Origin: Phragmites australis
Lineage: Eukaryota > Streptophyta > Magnoliopsida > Poales > Poaceae
DNA: 64,000 bases
NCBI RefSeq assembly: GCF_958298935.1
Contig: NC_084941.1
Location: forward strand, 18,078,001-18,142,000
Direction of reading: 5' to 3'
Shown here: piece after piece, positions 33,040 through 44,202 of the stretch
Layout of the letters: every line of letters begins with the position of its first letter
How positions within the stretch are numbered: the first letter of the stretch is position 1
The notes under the pieces: generated by a model
Databases searched by the model: none
Told to the model about the DNA's origin: nothing
What the model saw: only the letters and a program-made list of their open reading frames with translations
Made by a program: the position numbers and the translations under genes

Positions 33040-33660
33040 TAGGATGGAGCGGTTGCCTCCATGCTGCCTAGATCTACCTCCTCCACCTCCATTGCCGCTG
33101 CTGCTCACTATGAGGACGTTGATGAGGCGAGGAGGAGGAGGTGGTGGTGGCCGATTTCTGGGCAGCATGTCAGGGAGGAGGCAGTGGGGAGTCGAGGAGG
33201 AGGCGATAGGCCATCACATCGGGAGGAGGCAGTGCATCGGAGAGGTGGCTGCTGACTACGTGGTGGTGCGTCGGGGAGGAGACAATGGTGCATCAAAGGA
33301 GGAGGCTGTGCGGCACAGAGGAAGGCGATGGACTAGCGCATTGGGGAGGTGGCGGCGGGCAGCGCATAGGGGAGGGGGCAGCAGCGCATCGGAGGAGAGG
33401 CGGCGGCCGATTGCGGGCAGTGCGTCGCAGTGGGTCCGGCGGGGCAGCGTGACACAGAGGAATGCGGTGGGCTAGTGTGTCGGGGAGGAGGCGGCACGGC
33501 ACAGAAGAAGGTGGTAGGCCGGCGCGGTGGGGAGGAGGCGGCGTGGCGATGCATCTGGAGGAGGTGATGACGTGTCGGTGCGGTGGAGCGGTAGAGCACA
33601 GAGGAGGTGGCGGTGTCGGGAGAAGAGCACAGAGGAGGCGGTAGAATGACACATAGGAGG
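33040..33660. repeat. GGAGGAGGCGG-type minisatellite
   Basis: Imperfect repeats of GCG(C/T)(A/G)TCGGGGAGGAGGCGGC throughout. Open frames on both strands give Gly/Arg or Ser/Pro low complexity, as expected from a trinucleotide-biased repeat, so no gene is called. Confidence 0.8.
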
Positions 33661-33692
33661 CGGCTTAATAGAGCAAGTAATATACATAAGGC

Positions 33693-33727
33693 ATCAGTGC
33701 CGGTTCTACGTAGTAACCGGCACTGAT
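33693..33727. repeat. Palindromic CACTA subterminal hairpin
   Basis: ATCAGTGCCGGTT ... AACCGGCACTGAT are perfect 13-bp inverted arms around CTACGTAGT. They repeat the subterminal motif of CACTA 2 in both orientations, so this could mark an internal junction between two related elements. Confidence 0.7.
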
Positions 33728-33739
33728 ACATGTATTGTA

Positions 33740-35430
33740 GAAAACAATAATTGTTCTATTGTTAAATTCTGTTGAAAACTTGAAAAGTCATAGAAAAATG
33801 ATTAAAGCTCAGAAAAATATGATACCAAGTTTGTTGAGTTTGTATTATTGTTGCCTACATGATAAAAATATTTGTATGCATGAAATGTGCACTGAATTAT
33901 CTTTGGGATGGGTGCAGAATTGAGCGATACGGTAGCGAGTTGATGACACGATGGTGCTACGATACACATGCCAAAAGCCAAAAAAAGGAAGCCCCGATGT
34001 CATGGAAAGGGAAATACTCTTAGGTTTATTAGTACCATATTCACCTAGACATGGTCATAAACTCAACAATATGTTGAGGTGGGCTCTTCGATGGTTTGAT
34101 AGTGATCGCGTGCATATCCTAAATTGATACAAATTTTAGGAATACATGAAAGCTATTTTCATTAAACGATTAATGCTTTGTTATGGTCGTGGCATATGTA
34201 TGTAGCTTCCTTAGTGTCCTCAGTGTGCAACATCCAACTCTAACTCTATTTGTTACAATCCCCGATAAGGGTCCGACTTGAGCCGTCTTCTCCCATATTT
34301 TTGAGTAACAAGGCATCACAAGAATTATTTAGTATCATCTCATCCTCATAAGTATGGTTATTAACATAGAGGAACGAGATCACCTCATGATTTAATTGGC
34401 ATGCATGAGCTCTTGTCATAGGACCATGTAATGATGCAACAACAACCGATTCTGGACGATTACTTGCAGTGCATGTATCCATAGTTGTGATGTCCTCATC
34501 AAATGGGTGATAGGATATTAGTGCAAGACACCATGCCAATGCAGAATTCCCAAAGTTTGCTTGCAAAAGAGCATAAATACAGATATATTTAGTATAAAAT
34601 TTGCATACTTGTTGCTTGGGATTGCTCGTACTTTTGCCTTTACAACCATTGCTTCTTATTTAAATGGTAGTAAAAAAGCTACTTTACAAGTATATGCTAC
34701 TTTAATAGAAAAATTACAGTTGAATAGATGATCAGAGATTGCAGATGCACATGGCTCATTGAATTGATGTTATTTGACTATTTAAACACCCCATTTGGGT
34801 ATCGGATGATTCCATAGCGAGTCCAATAAACGAACAAAAATTTGGACCCTCTATAGCCCTAGATTTTTTGTGTTCAAGGTTAGTGTTTCATTGATGGTTT
34901 CCCTGCAATTAGATGGTTTTTGCTAGTTTAAATCTAGGGATTAGGGTTAGAACCTGACGGGATAATGTGGATCAAATGGGGTTTCCATGTAGTTGAACCA
35001 CTTCTTGTGCAGTAGCAGATCTATCTTTATTTTGAGGGGATTAAGGGCCAAACCAGGAAAACCTGTTATAACAGAAGTTGTAGAGGACTCTGAAATCTAT
35101 CTCCTGTAAAAATTTAAGAGCAGTTGGCACAATGGTTTGTGCGCAATCATTTGCTATTGTGCGGCAATTGACATTCTGGTAGATCAATTAGAATTTTGGC
35201 AACTTTAACAATTTTTCCTGCAGAACGCATCTACTAGACAGTTCTAGATAACGTCAACACCTAGCTTTGGTTAAATTTTTGAAATTGGACAAATCATTCT
35301 TGATATAACAAAATTGGATAAAGCTAATGGAACATTTACTAATCAAGGCGTTGTTCTGCTTGGGTTCATGGTAGCTCTGTTCTGGTCGGGGTTGGGGCAG
35401 AAGGTGGGCTTTTACTGCAGCAAAAACCAA
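33740..35430. other. CACTA 2 interior with a gypsy-derived fragment
   Basis: Mostly non-coding. On the minus strand at 34566-34246 an open frame contains GPMTRAHACQLNHEVISFL, close to the GP(M/I)TRARARQLN motif in grass Ty3/gypsy gag-type proteins, followed by MGEDG. It is probably a captured or inserted gypsy fragment. No other feature recognised. Confidence 0.45.
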
Positions 35431-35857
35431 TGCTGGTTCGTGGTTGGAACCGATATTGATACATCAGTGCCGATTCCAGCCACGAACCGGTATTGATAGT
35501 CCATTTTAGTGCTGGTACTTAACAGCTCAATCATTGTTCATACGTGGGAGATTAAGAACAGTCACTGATACATTTTCAGTATCAGCTACTGTTCAATCGG
35601 CACTAATGTGCTAATATTTTTGACCAGTTCTGTAGTAGTAGTCTTTACCAAAATACCATCCAAACTTCGACACTTGCCAAAACACCATCCAACCTTATAT
35701 CCATTGCACCAAAATAACCATGCAGTCGTACTTCGTTAGAATTTGATGGGTGCTTGATTTTTTTGCACAAGGAAACAAAGGCAAAAATTAGAGAATACCA
35801 AGACTACCCCTTCCTTCTCTCGTGAGTCGCTTGAGACTTGTCTCTCGAGTCCTCTCC

Positions 35858-35985
35858 TCAGTGCAGCACCGCCCGCCCCGCCCATCCTGTCCTTGGTGCA
35901 AGGCCGCCCGCCCCACCCATCCCTGTCCTCGGTGCAAGGCCGCCCGCCCGGTCCATCCTCTCCTCAGTGCCAAGCCCGCCCGCCC
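35858..35985. repeat. 36-bp GC-rich minisatellite in the MULE leader
   Basis: Three to four units of GTGCAAGGCCGCCCGCCCC plus CACCCATCC(C)TGTCCTCG. The surrounding C-rich frames (35822-36274 plus) are Pro/Ser/Ala low complexity, so this is probably 5' leader and not protein. Confidence 0.75.
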
Positions 35986-36528
35986 CTCCTTTCTTGCTAT
36001 GCCACCCACCCACCCCACCCCTTCTAGATCGGTTCAACGCCTACCCGCCCCTTCTCACTCAGCGCATTGCCTGCCCCTCCTCCTATGCTGCCGGCTTGCT
36101 CAACCCTCCTTCCTGTGCCACCAGCCCACCCCTCCCTGGCCAGGCCTGCCCCTCCCCTCTGCACTACTTGCCTGGCCCTCCTCAGCCAGGAGACCCTATT
36201 TGCTACTAGGGATGGCTAGAGGAGGGGGCAGTAAGCATGGGGTAGGAGGGGACCGAAGGAGGAAGCCACTTTGAAGGATTTCTCTCGTTGTTCCTCTTGT
36301 TCAGAGAATTCCAATGTTGGATCCCTCTGAGATCCCGCCTGAGTACGTCCTCGTTACTCTCCTTTTTTATGATGTGTGATATGTTCAAAATTAGGCCTGC
36401 AAGATTAGGGTAGATTGCAATGTTACATGGTGGGATGTGCTGACATTCCAAATTATGCTATTTTAGTGTTGATCCTAATGCTGCATTTTGAGTAGAGGTT
36501 ACGGTTGAATCATTCTGCACTATCATAG

Positions 36529-39445
36529 ATGGCAGAAAAGTGTATGCGAAGGGTAAAATCTGGCACTTTTGTTATGGACCATGACTTGTTCTCTATCATT
36601 GAGTTGACCTCTCATGTTAAGGAGTATTTCAAATGGTCTGATGATCAGAGAATGACATCATGGTATTATATAGAAGTGGATGGGATGATCCCTTTAATTG
36701 CTAAGTGCAAAATTCATGCATTATTTGAACGAAACATGGACATAAGGAATGTGAAATTCTTTGTGACTATTAAGAACAAGCAGCCAAAACCATTAGTTGT
36801 TGTCCCTCCAACCTCACAGCCATTAGTTGTTGTCCCTCCATCCTCACATCCATTAGTTGCTATTGGGGATGGATCTCAACTTGCAGATGGTGAAACTAAT
36901 CCAACAGAGAATGTTCTATTGGCTGCTCCCATTGCTATATGACCACATCAAACCTACCAAGGTGAGTATGAAGATGATGAATGTGTTGGAAATGATGAAC
37001 CCAAACAAGCTAAGGAGGAAGCAGCAGCCTCACAAGGGCAAGTGGATGCCTCACAAGAGCAACATGAGTCGATGGGCAAAGATGTTGAAAATAGCTATGA
37101 CCCACAATATGTGCCAGGTGATGATGAAACAATTCTTTCTAATATGGCACTTGTGTACATCCATAATAAAGGTAATCCTACTATTGAAGTGGGTGCCACA
37201 TTTCTTGAGTATAAGACATTTAAGTTAGCTCTAAGACAACATGCTATTAAAAAGGACTTTGAGTTTGAGACGGAGTATAGTGAGCCATCAAGATTTACAG
37301 CTAGTTTTGTTGACCCAGTCTGCGAGTGGCGCATACACACCTCAAAGTTAAAGGGGTCCAAAACTTTTATGGTACGCGCTTGACTTATGGAAATTCTGCA
37401 ACTTTGTTTTTTATAGTGAACTTTTATTCTTACTTGCAATGTTTTTTGGTTGCAGGTAAAAAGATTTCCCTTTGGTCGCACTTGTGGATCCATGAACAAC
37501 AAGGTTGGCAAGATGGCTAACAATGCATGGATAGCAGACCGAGTAAAGGAAATATTGATAGATGAGACAACACTTGGTGCTAAAGTCTTGCAGCAACATT
37601 TGGAGAAGAAATTCAGCATCAAGCTAAGCTATAATAATATTTGGAAAGGTAAAGTTTGTGCACTTGAAGATTTGCATAGAACTTGGCAAGAGAATTTTCA
37701 GATGTTGTGGAACTTTAAGGCAGAGATAGAGGGAACTAACCTAGGAAGTGTGGTGAAAATTGAGACCAAGAATTCTGTGACAAGGTATGCTTCAATAGAA
37801 TGTTTGTTGCTTTTAAGCCATACATAGATGGATGTTTGGTAGGATGCAGACAATATTTGGGAATTGATTCTACCTTTCTTACGGGGAGGTACACGGGTTA
37901 GTTTGCTGCTACAATAGCTGTGGATGGGCATAGTTTGATGTTCCCAGTGGCATTTGCAATGTTTGACAAGGAGACAAAACCAAACTGGAAGTGGTTCATG
38001 AAGCAGCTTCATAGATGTATTGGAGAACCAATTGGTCTTGCAATCAGTGGCATTTGCAATGTTTGACAAGGAGACAAAACCAAACTGGGAGTGGTTCATG
38101 AAGCAGCTTCATAGATGTATTGGAGAACCAATTGGTCTTGCAATCCATACAGATGTATGCAAGGGCCTTGAGCCTGCAATTGGCAAGGTTTTCAAGAACT
38201 CCGAACATAGAGAATGCATGGGACACTTAATGTAGAATTTTACCAAGCGATATAGAGGTGACTTGGTGAACAATATGTGGCCAGCATTCTGGACATATGA
38301 GCTGCACAAGCATGAGGCATTGATAGCAGAGATAACACAAGCAAACCCTAAAGCAATGGAATACTTAAGAAATGAGCATGGACATTTGTGGACCACATGC
38401 AAGTTTTCTGAATTGTGCAAAGTTGATTATTTCAATAACAACTTGGCAGAGTGCTTCAATAGCTGGATCAAGAAGATCAAGCAACTCCCGGTTGTTGACC
38501 AATGTGACACATTTACAAAGATGCTAATGGAAAAGCTAAACACAAGGAGGGAAGTTGCAGAGAATTTGCCTAAAAAAAAAAACTCCCAAGTGTGGAAAGG
38601 GAATTGAACCTCAGAAGCAAGGCGCTACCCTACAACATAACAAAAGTAGACCACGCATTGGCTACGTTTTCTGGAGCTGATCCATGCATAGGTAATGTGT
38701 GGAGGCATACTGTTGATTTGGTCAAGAGGGAGTGCTCAAGTAAAAAGTGGCAGATCACTAGTAAGCCTAGCACACATATTCTTGCTTTTATATTCTCACT
38801 AAGAAATGTCAAGGTAGAGGACTATGTTCATGATTATTACTACTCAGTGAAAATATTTAAGGTTGCATACCAGGGAGTTCTTAAGCCAATTAAAGGAAAG
38901 GCCCAATGGCCCAAGGTGGACCTAGGATTTAGTGTGTTTCCTCCAAAATTGACTAGATTAGCTAGACATCCTAGATATCAAAGAATAAAGAATACTAGTG
39001 AACCATCAATTGGTAAACAACATCAATGCTGATCCTAGATATCAACAAGAGATGCATGCAATTTGGGCATCATGAAAAGAGGTGCAGAGAGGCCATGGCT
39101 GATCCTGATGGCATGCCAAACCTACCTCCAAAACAGGCTAAAAGGTACATCTCATTTATATAATTACATAGTTTGTTCATTTATATCTCAATGTGCATCT
39201 CATATCCTAAAGTAATTTGCAGGAAGAGGAACAAGAAGGTTGTAGGGGTTGACATCATTTCAAAGAGAAAACAGCATGTCCATCCTTCCACACCAACTAG
39301 AGTAACCAATCAACATGATGGCAATGGGGCTGCAACATCAAGTCCAATGACAAGGCGAAGGGCAGCAGCACTTGCAATTTCTCCTGCAAACCATTGCACT
39401 CAACCAATTGGAGGTAGCACTAGTCCTGGGCCACTAACAAGGTGA
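36529..39445 (+). pseudogene. MULE transposase, spliced, frame-broken
   Basis: N-terminal region 36529-36942, an acidic linker, then an N-terminal MuDR-like DNA-binding domain (VGATFLEYKTFKLALRQHAI). Intron 1 (37372-37455, GT...TTGCAG, phase 0) joins KTFM to VKRFPFGRTCGS. The transposase core has GIDSTFLTG (first Asp), HTDVCKGLEPAIGKVF...EHRECMGHLM (second Asp plus C/H) and NNNLAECFNSWIKKIK (Glu). The SWIM finger reads CSSKKWQITSKPSTHI, with Ser replacing two zinc-binding Cys. A zinc knuckle (CMQFGHHEKRC) precedes intron 2 (39145-39222), and the last exon is Ser/Thr/Arg-rich to 39445. Damage: frameshift near 37785, TAG for CAG near 37902 and at 38234, a 100-bp tandem duplication, and an A-run frameshift near 38570. 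Confidence 0.9.
37945..38144 (+). repeat. 100-bp tandem duplication in the MULE transposase core
   Basis: The segment starting CAGTGGCATTTGCAATG at 37945 is repeated from 38045 with a single A/G difference seen (TGGAAGTGG versus TGGGAGTGG). The period of 100 shifts the reading frame by one. Near identity of the copies says the duplication is young. Confidence 0.92.
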
Positions 39446-39933
39446 CAAAAGGCTGCAATGAATTCCCCTCTAAAATTAAACATGTCGGCCTAATGTGGTC
39501 TTTCATAAGTAATGACATCTTAGCTATGTATTTTGGAACCGGTTTATGAACTTATTATGTATTTATCTTTTGTTGTTGAACCTCGAAGGGTTATGAACCT
39601 AATTAATGTATCATGAATGCTCAGTTTGATATGTTGGTGTATGCTGCAATTGTTTCCATGGTTGATAATTACTTCATGTGATGCACGCTAGTTTTATTGG
39701 AGATGGATAGTTGCTGTCCAGATTTGGTTCAAATATGTGGTTTCTACCAAAATGTGTTTGAGATGAAAGGTTAAGGGTATATGTGTCTTTGTCGTGTTCT
39801 GTTACCTTCAGTTATCTCATAATGGTATTTTGGGTAGTTGAGATGTGACGGACTGGCTTTTTGGCAAGTGTCAAAGTTTGGATGGTATTTTAGCAAAGAG
39901 GCTGAAACATAATGGTATGGTAGCAATTTTCTC

Positions 39934-41044
39934 ATCTCTGAAAGATCCATGATCCTAGTTCAATATGATTTGGTGCTTAATATCAAAATAGTCAATAGGA
40001 CTAACATGATTTGCTAGTATACAAGGTTTAGTCTAATGGATGCTATGTGATAAGCTTGGGGTTCCAAACATCTCAAATGGATAAACATCGAGATCCAAGA
40101 AGAGCTTCTTGAAGATACAAGGACTTATGTAGCTAGGTTTGTTTTAGATCTAGTGTCTTTAGATTAGTTACCTCGTAGATGATGTACACTATATTTGTAT
40201 AGCTCTAATAGATCAGAATGAAGACCCCAAGACACCAAGAAAAAAAGTCATAAAGACTGAGTCTTGATATAGTTTGAATTGGACCTCATGCGGTTAGGCA
40301 CTGTATGATACATTGACTATGAGCAGCTGGTGCAAAAGGTTTTCCAGGCTTCATAGATGAAGTCACCACATGATGTAGTGGCATTGTATGATACGGTGGG
40401 CATAGACAACAGTGCATCATATGTCTATTACAGAGAAAGTTACAAGTCAAGGAGATTCAATGTTAAATCACTGCATGATGCAATGGCCATAGGACCATAT
40501 ACTGTATTTTATTCAGAAGATTTTAGGCTTTGGAGAAGATCACCACATGATGCGGTGAGGCATAAGCTGTGGTTTAGACAGGATGGGTTGTGGTTAGAGA
40601 CCCAGTTTTTCTTTGGTAACCACAGGATGGGCTGTGGTTTAGACGGGGTGTTTCGGGCTGTGCTTAGAGACCCATGTTATAGTTTGGTCTATGGGCTAGT
40701 TGAGTTAGGCCAGGACTTTTTTTTTCTTTTGGGCATGTGCAAGAAAAGGCTAGATGGTCCGAGGCAACATGTTTATGCATACGTGTTCCTCTATCCTGCT
40801 GGAAATGAGAGGTTGTGTAAGGATTTGAATTCATCTGCAAGCATGTGGGGGTAGAAATGGCCTCTAACCAAAATACTTCCCAGTTAGAAAATGGCACGTT
40901 TGAATTGATCATCACAACAAATTGTTAGATAGAGCATACAAATTCCTTTATCTAAAAGATAAGTGATAGAAATCATCTACAATTTCCAGAAATACTTTTA
41001 CCTGTGTACCACTGAATAATCAAGTATGAGAGTTATAGGTGTTA
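39934..41044. repeat. Probable LTR-derived sequence with CACATGATG motif repeats
   Basis: 40360-40650 repeats TCACCACATGATG(T/C)(A/G)GTG and TCACTGCATGATGCAATGG, and GACAGGATGGG(T/C)TGTGGTT(T)AGA is repeated at 40577 and 40624. Such motif clusters are found in U3 regions of grass gypsy LTRs, but no LTR termini were identified. The open frame 40357-40854 crosses these repeats and is unlikely to be a gene. Confidence 0.4.
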
Positions 41045-41053
41045 ACTAGAAAA

Positions 41054-41077
41054 GCAGCACGGCTTTTCCGTGCCTGC
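41054..41077 (-). other. Helitron 3'-terminal hairpin
   Basis: Minus strand GCAGGCACGG-AAAAG-CCGTGCTGC forms a 9-10 bp stem with one bulged base. CTAGT follows four bases later. Confidence 0.65.
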
Positions 41078-41326
41078 TGACCCTTGTTTCCTACACTGAG
41101 TTAATCCTCCACATAAAGCATAGATCCTAAATATAGTATACATATAGTTCTAAACTTTGAAACAATTCGCTTTAAAGTATGTTCCACCTGCTAGTGTAAT
41201 ATGCAATAGAGGGATGCTTACTGGAATATAGATAAAGTAGTTGGTTATGTTTTAATAGTACATGATTGTTAAATTCATATCTTGTTGTAAGCTCAAACTA
41301 GAAAATGCTTATGTATAGTATGTTAC

Positions 41327-41584
41327 CTGTTTGTTTGGAACATTGTCCTTGATGGTGACATTGAATTTTTGGTAGAAGATATGATGGCACTTTCTCATTT
41401 CCATCTTCACCAAAGATGACTTAAATTGAGAATTGTTGTCATAGTCAAATACCAGGACATCCAGGATGAAAGTGTCTAAATTCTTTGATACTTGCACATG
41501 AAAAATCGGACCATCATGTGCCTGAAGTTCAACAATTCTTCCTACGGTGCCTTTAAAATATTTTGTAAATGCTGCTAGTATCGC
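41327..41584 (-). pseudogene. Captured host exon with intact splice sites, unknown gene
   Basis: A 258-bp, 86-codon uninterrupted phase-0 exon on the minus strand: acceptor ATCTCTATAG before 41584 and donor CAG/GTAACA after 41327. The peptide is well structured and not low complexity, for example VELQAHDGPIFHVQVSKNL, then ILDVLVFDYDNNSQFKSSLV and KCHHIFYQKFNVTIKDNVP, suggesting a beta-rich domain. I do not recognise the family. Same strand as the Helitron. Confidence 0.5.
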
Positions 41585-41713
41585 CTATAGAGATGGGATT
41601 TTTATTAGCGTAGTTGAATCATGTGATTTATAAAATATGTGATAATTTGACACATCCTTTTTGTAAATGTTTAAATACGGTGTGTAAAATCTAATATTTA
41701 CATACCTATTTGT

Positions 41714-43145
41714 ATGGAAGTCAACAAACCATTTTTGTACAGTTCCCCATTGCCTGAGAGCCACCACCGACCCTTGCCTGAGAGCTATCGCCGCCCTGAG
41801 CATGAGCCATCGTCGCCCTTCACAAGATGCGCTACCGCCCGCCCTAGAGGCTACAGCCCGGACGGCCTCTCACCGCCCTGTGGTCGGGTTGCGGCCCGAG
41901 CCAAGCCTTGTGTCATGCTAAGGTGGTGCCGCTGCGCAGTGGACAAGCTCTGTTGTGCGTGTTCCTGCAGCTGCTGCCAAGCATGTCCATCTGAAGGCCT
42001 ATGTCACATTGTTCCCGACACCCCCTTGTGTCGCGTTGCTGTCTGGCCAGGCCGTGTTCCAGCTGTCGTCAATGCTGACTCCCTTTGCACACTCAAGGTG
42101 CTCACCCACGTCCTCTCCATCGACCGAGCTTGCCACCTCCTTTCAAGGCTCTTCTGCCGTCGACCTATTACAGAGGAGATGTTACGAGCCCCTAAAGCCT
42201 TGGCTGCCATCCATTTTCCCTCTCCCCACTGGAAGCTGCAGCGCCACGGCCTTTCTTCTCCACCTCTGACCCAAGGACCACATGCGCCACGGCCAAATTT
42301 GTCCTCCTCTATGAGCTATCATCCAATACCTCTCTTCCACATCCTCCTCACCCCTTGGCGTATCCCCTTGACCCTACATCATTCTGGATCTGCAGCCCAC
42401 TGAGTTGCACCGGCCATTTCTCTATCCACCGACCTCCATGGGCCACCATGAGCCACCTCACCGTTGATCAGCCGCTTTGAGCCATCCCCGATAGAGCCAA
42501 GGCAGTGAAGAGAGGGATCCCCACGCTTGATGGATGTCAATGCCCACGGCCGTTTGGCTTGAGCTTGATGACAGCCAGCCCTCCGCCATGCAACCTCGCT
42601 CCATCATGCCGCCTCACCATCATTGAGCATGATCTGGTAGGGCCTATCGGCCGAATTTCCTCTAGCTCAGTTCACCTTGATGTGCTCGACGCAATGTTGC
42701 CCTCCTTTGGTCGAGCTATGGCTTAGCTCCCCATCAATCCATGGCCACTGTGAGCTTTGCCGTCGACCAGCAGCTCTATGCCATCCCCGACCAAGCCAAG
42801 GCCACGACGGGCCTCCCCACGCTCCATGGATGCTAATGCCCACGGCCGTTTGGCTCGAGCTCGGTGATGGCTGGCCCTCCGCCATGCGAGAAGAACATTT
42901 GGGAGGGGATGAGGAAAGGAGAAGAGACAAACGAGTATGAGGTAGAAGATAAATCTGACATGCGGGCCCAAGGGAAAAAATGACATTTGATCCTATTTCA
43001 GAGCGGATATTAATATTTTAATGCCCGTGATGTCTTCTGGCAAATATCCACATTTTTAGAGTATCCATTAGCATATATAAAAAAACATCGTGTCTTATAG
43101 CAAAAGCCACACTTTAGTTGTGTCCTGTAGCAAATTTTGCCTAAA
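41714..43145. other. GC-rich segment with diverged tandem duplication and a MULE-like end
   Basis: Compositionally distinct from its AT-rich flanks. The stretches around 42440-42600 and 42745-42895 are diverged copies (shared CCCACGCT(T/C)(G/C)ATGGATG, CCCACGGCCGTTTGGCT, GCC(A/G)GCCCTCCGCCATGC), period about 305 bp. The right edge, minus strand AGGCAAAATTTGCTACAGGA followed by CACAACTAAAG, resembles a MULE terminal repeat, so it could be a gene-carrying MULE. ORFs such as 41714-42403 show no recognisable protein. Confidence 0.35.
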
Positions 43146-43537
43146 ATGTTTGGTTAGGTGTGTTTCGTACTTTCGTCCCAGGCTTTTTTCCCTTCTTCCT
43201 TAAAATGGTTCAACTTAGCCTTCTCTGTTGATTTTACCTGCACAACAGGAGAGTATCGTGCAGTTAGGGTGAAAAAATATATTAAATAGTATTAAATTGA
43301 CTAATCACTTCCATTTATGCATATATCATCCGTCAAATCTTTCATTATATAATCCTGCAATGTAAGTGGATAGCTTTAGTTATTTATATGATTATCTGAA
43401 TACCTTTAACATCAGCATTAAATCTATTTCGTACACTCACTTTGATGCAAAAGGCTTTCTTTGATGGTGGCGGAGTAGACGACGATTACTTTTATACAGA
43501 AGGAGCAAAACTGAAATAAGAATAAGATGCTTGAGTT

Positions 43538-43620
43538 AGTTGACATTTACTATTCAGCTGTAGGGACATCTATCTTAAGCCAATCATTTAAACACAAATA
43601 GTAAGTGTCAACTAGCTATA
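43538..43620. repeat. Short inverted repeat
   Basis: GTTAGTTGACATTTACTATT and AATAGTAAGTGTCAACTAGC are inverted arms of about 20 bp with one or two mismatches, separated by about 40 bp. Possibly a small foldback element; no target duplication was assigned. Confidence 0.55.
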
Positions 43621-44098
43621 GTATCTTGGCCCTAATCGAATGGTGTTAGAACTCGAAAATCCCGTACATCAAAAGTTGTTCCTTAAGTGTCAACCAATAA
43701 GTTGTACCTGTACTTATAAATGGCTGGGTTGCGAAAATAGACACAAAGTATGCACACAAAGGGAGATGGATAAGGGAAAAAATACAGAAGCTGATGGCTT
43801 TAATTCATGTAAACACTTTCAACATGATTAGTTGATTACTACTATTCCAAGTTCAAGTCATTTAGTCTCCCTCTCACTATAAGTATTCTTGTGCTATGTT
43901 GCTTTGGAATCTAGTTCATCATGAAAATTTCACCATTATGTATAAATTTTTTGCTGCTATGGATCGAAATGTCTCAACCAATTACTGCATCTGAAAGTCG
44001 AAAACTCAAGCGCTCTGAAAAGTTACCACAATGCAAAATAGAGCATAATCACAAACTATGTGAATAGAAGCAAAGCAATAGTATAGGCCAATTACAGA

Positions 44099-44202
44099 TG
44101 GGAAAAGCAGCTTGTGTATTCTGAAGGGCGTTTGCGGCAGTGGTTTCAATTGATTCTTGACAAGTGGGGAAAAACAACTTGTGTAATTCGAAGGGTGCTT
44201 CC
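44099..44202. repeat. Tandem 66-bp unit that hosts the CACTA 1 insertion
   Basis: GGGAAAAGCAGCTTGTGTAT (44100) and GGGAAAAACAACTTGTGTAA (44166) start two units. The first continues TGCGGCAGTGGTTTCAATTG; the same text, TGCGACAGTGGTTTCAGTTG, resumes only at 59512, after the CACTA. The element therefore sits inside the second unit. Confidence 0.75.

Larger units (their letters stand above)
30938..35642. mobile_element. CACTA element 2, non-autonomous, TSD CTT
   Basis: Left end ACTGTAGCAGAAC and right end GACCAGTTCTGTAGTAGTAGT are degenerate CACTA TIRs; both ends lack the usual first C. It interrupts the MULE TIR, with CTT duplicated (30935-30937, 35643-35645). Subterminal repeats of the type TATCAGTG(G/A)CGGGT / ACCGGCA(G/C)TGATA occur at 30950-31110, 33690-33730 and 35440-35600. 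4.7 kb with no transposase recognised. Confidence 0.72.
30901..39933 (+). mobile_element. Mutator-like element (MULE) with CACTA inserted in its left TIR
   Basis: Left TIR GAAAATTGTCACCATATCATTATG (30902 onward) continues after the CACTA insertion as CTTTACCAAAATACCATCC...GACACTTGCCAAAA (35643-35690). The right end, read on the minus strand from about 39933, is GAGAAAATTGCTACCATACC...CTTTGCTAAAATACCATCC...GACACTTGCCAAAA. The TIRs are long, as in MULEs. A transposase pseudogene lies between. I could not find a matching 9-bp target duplication. Confidence 0.8.

Noticed and set aside
33044..33731. Long ORFs on both strands (143, 119, 132 codons)
   Set aside because: Produced by a GGAGGAGGCGG-type minisatellite.
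34246..34566. Independent 106-codon gene on the minus strand
   Set aside because: The GPMTRA...QLNHEV motif marks it as a gypsy-derived fragment inside CACTA 2.
35822..36274. 150-codon Pro-rich ORF before the MULE transposase
   Set aside because: C-rich minisatellite leader; overlapping frames are equally open.
40357..40854. 165-codon plus-strand ORF
   Set aside because: Crosses repeated CACATGATG-type LTR motifs; no protein family.
41714..42403. 229-codon plus-strand ORF
   Set aside because: Cys/Pro/Ser-rich composition in a GC-rich duplicated repeat; other frames also open.
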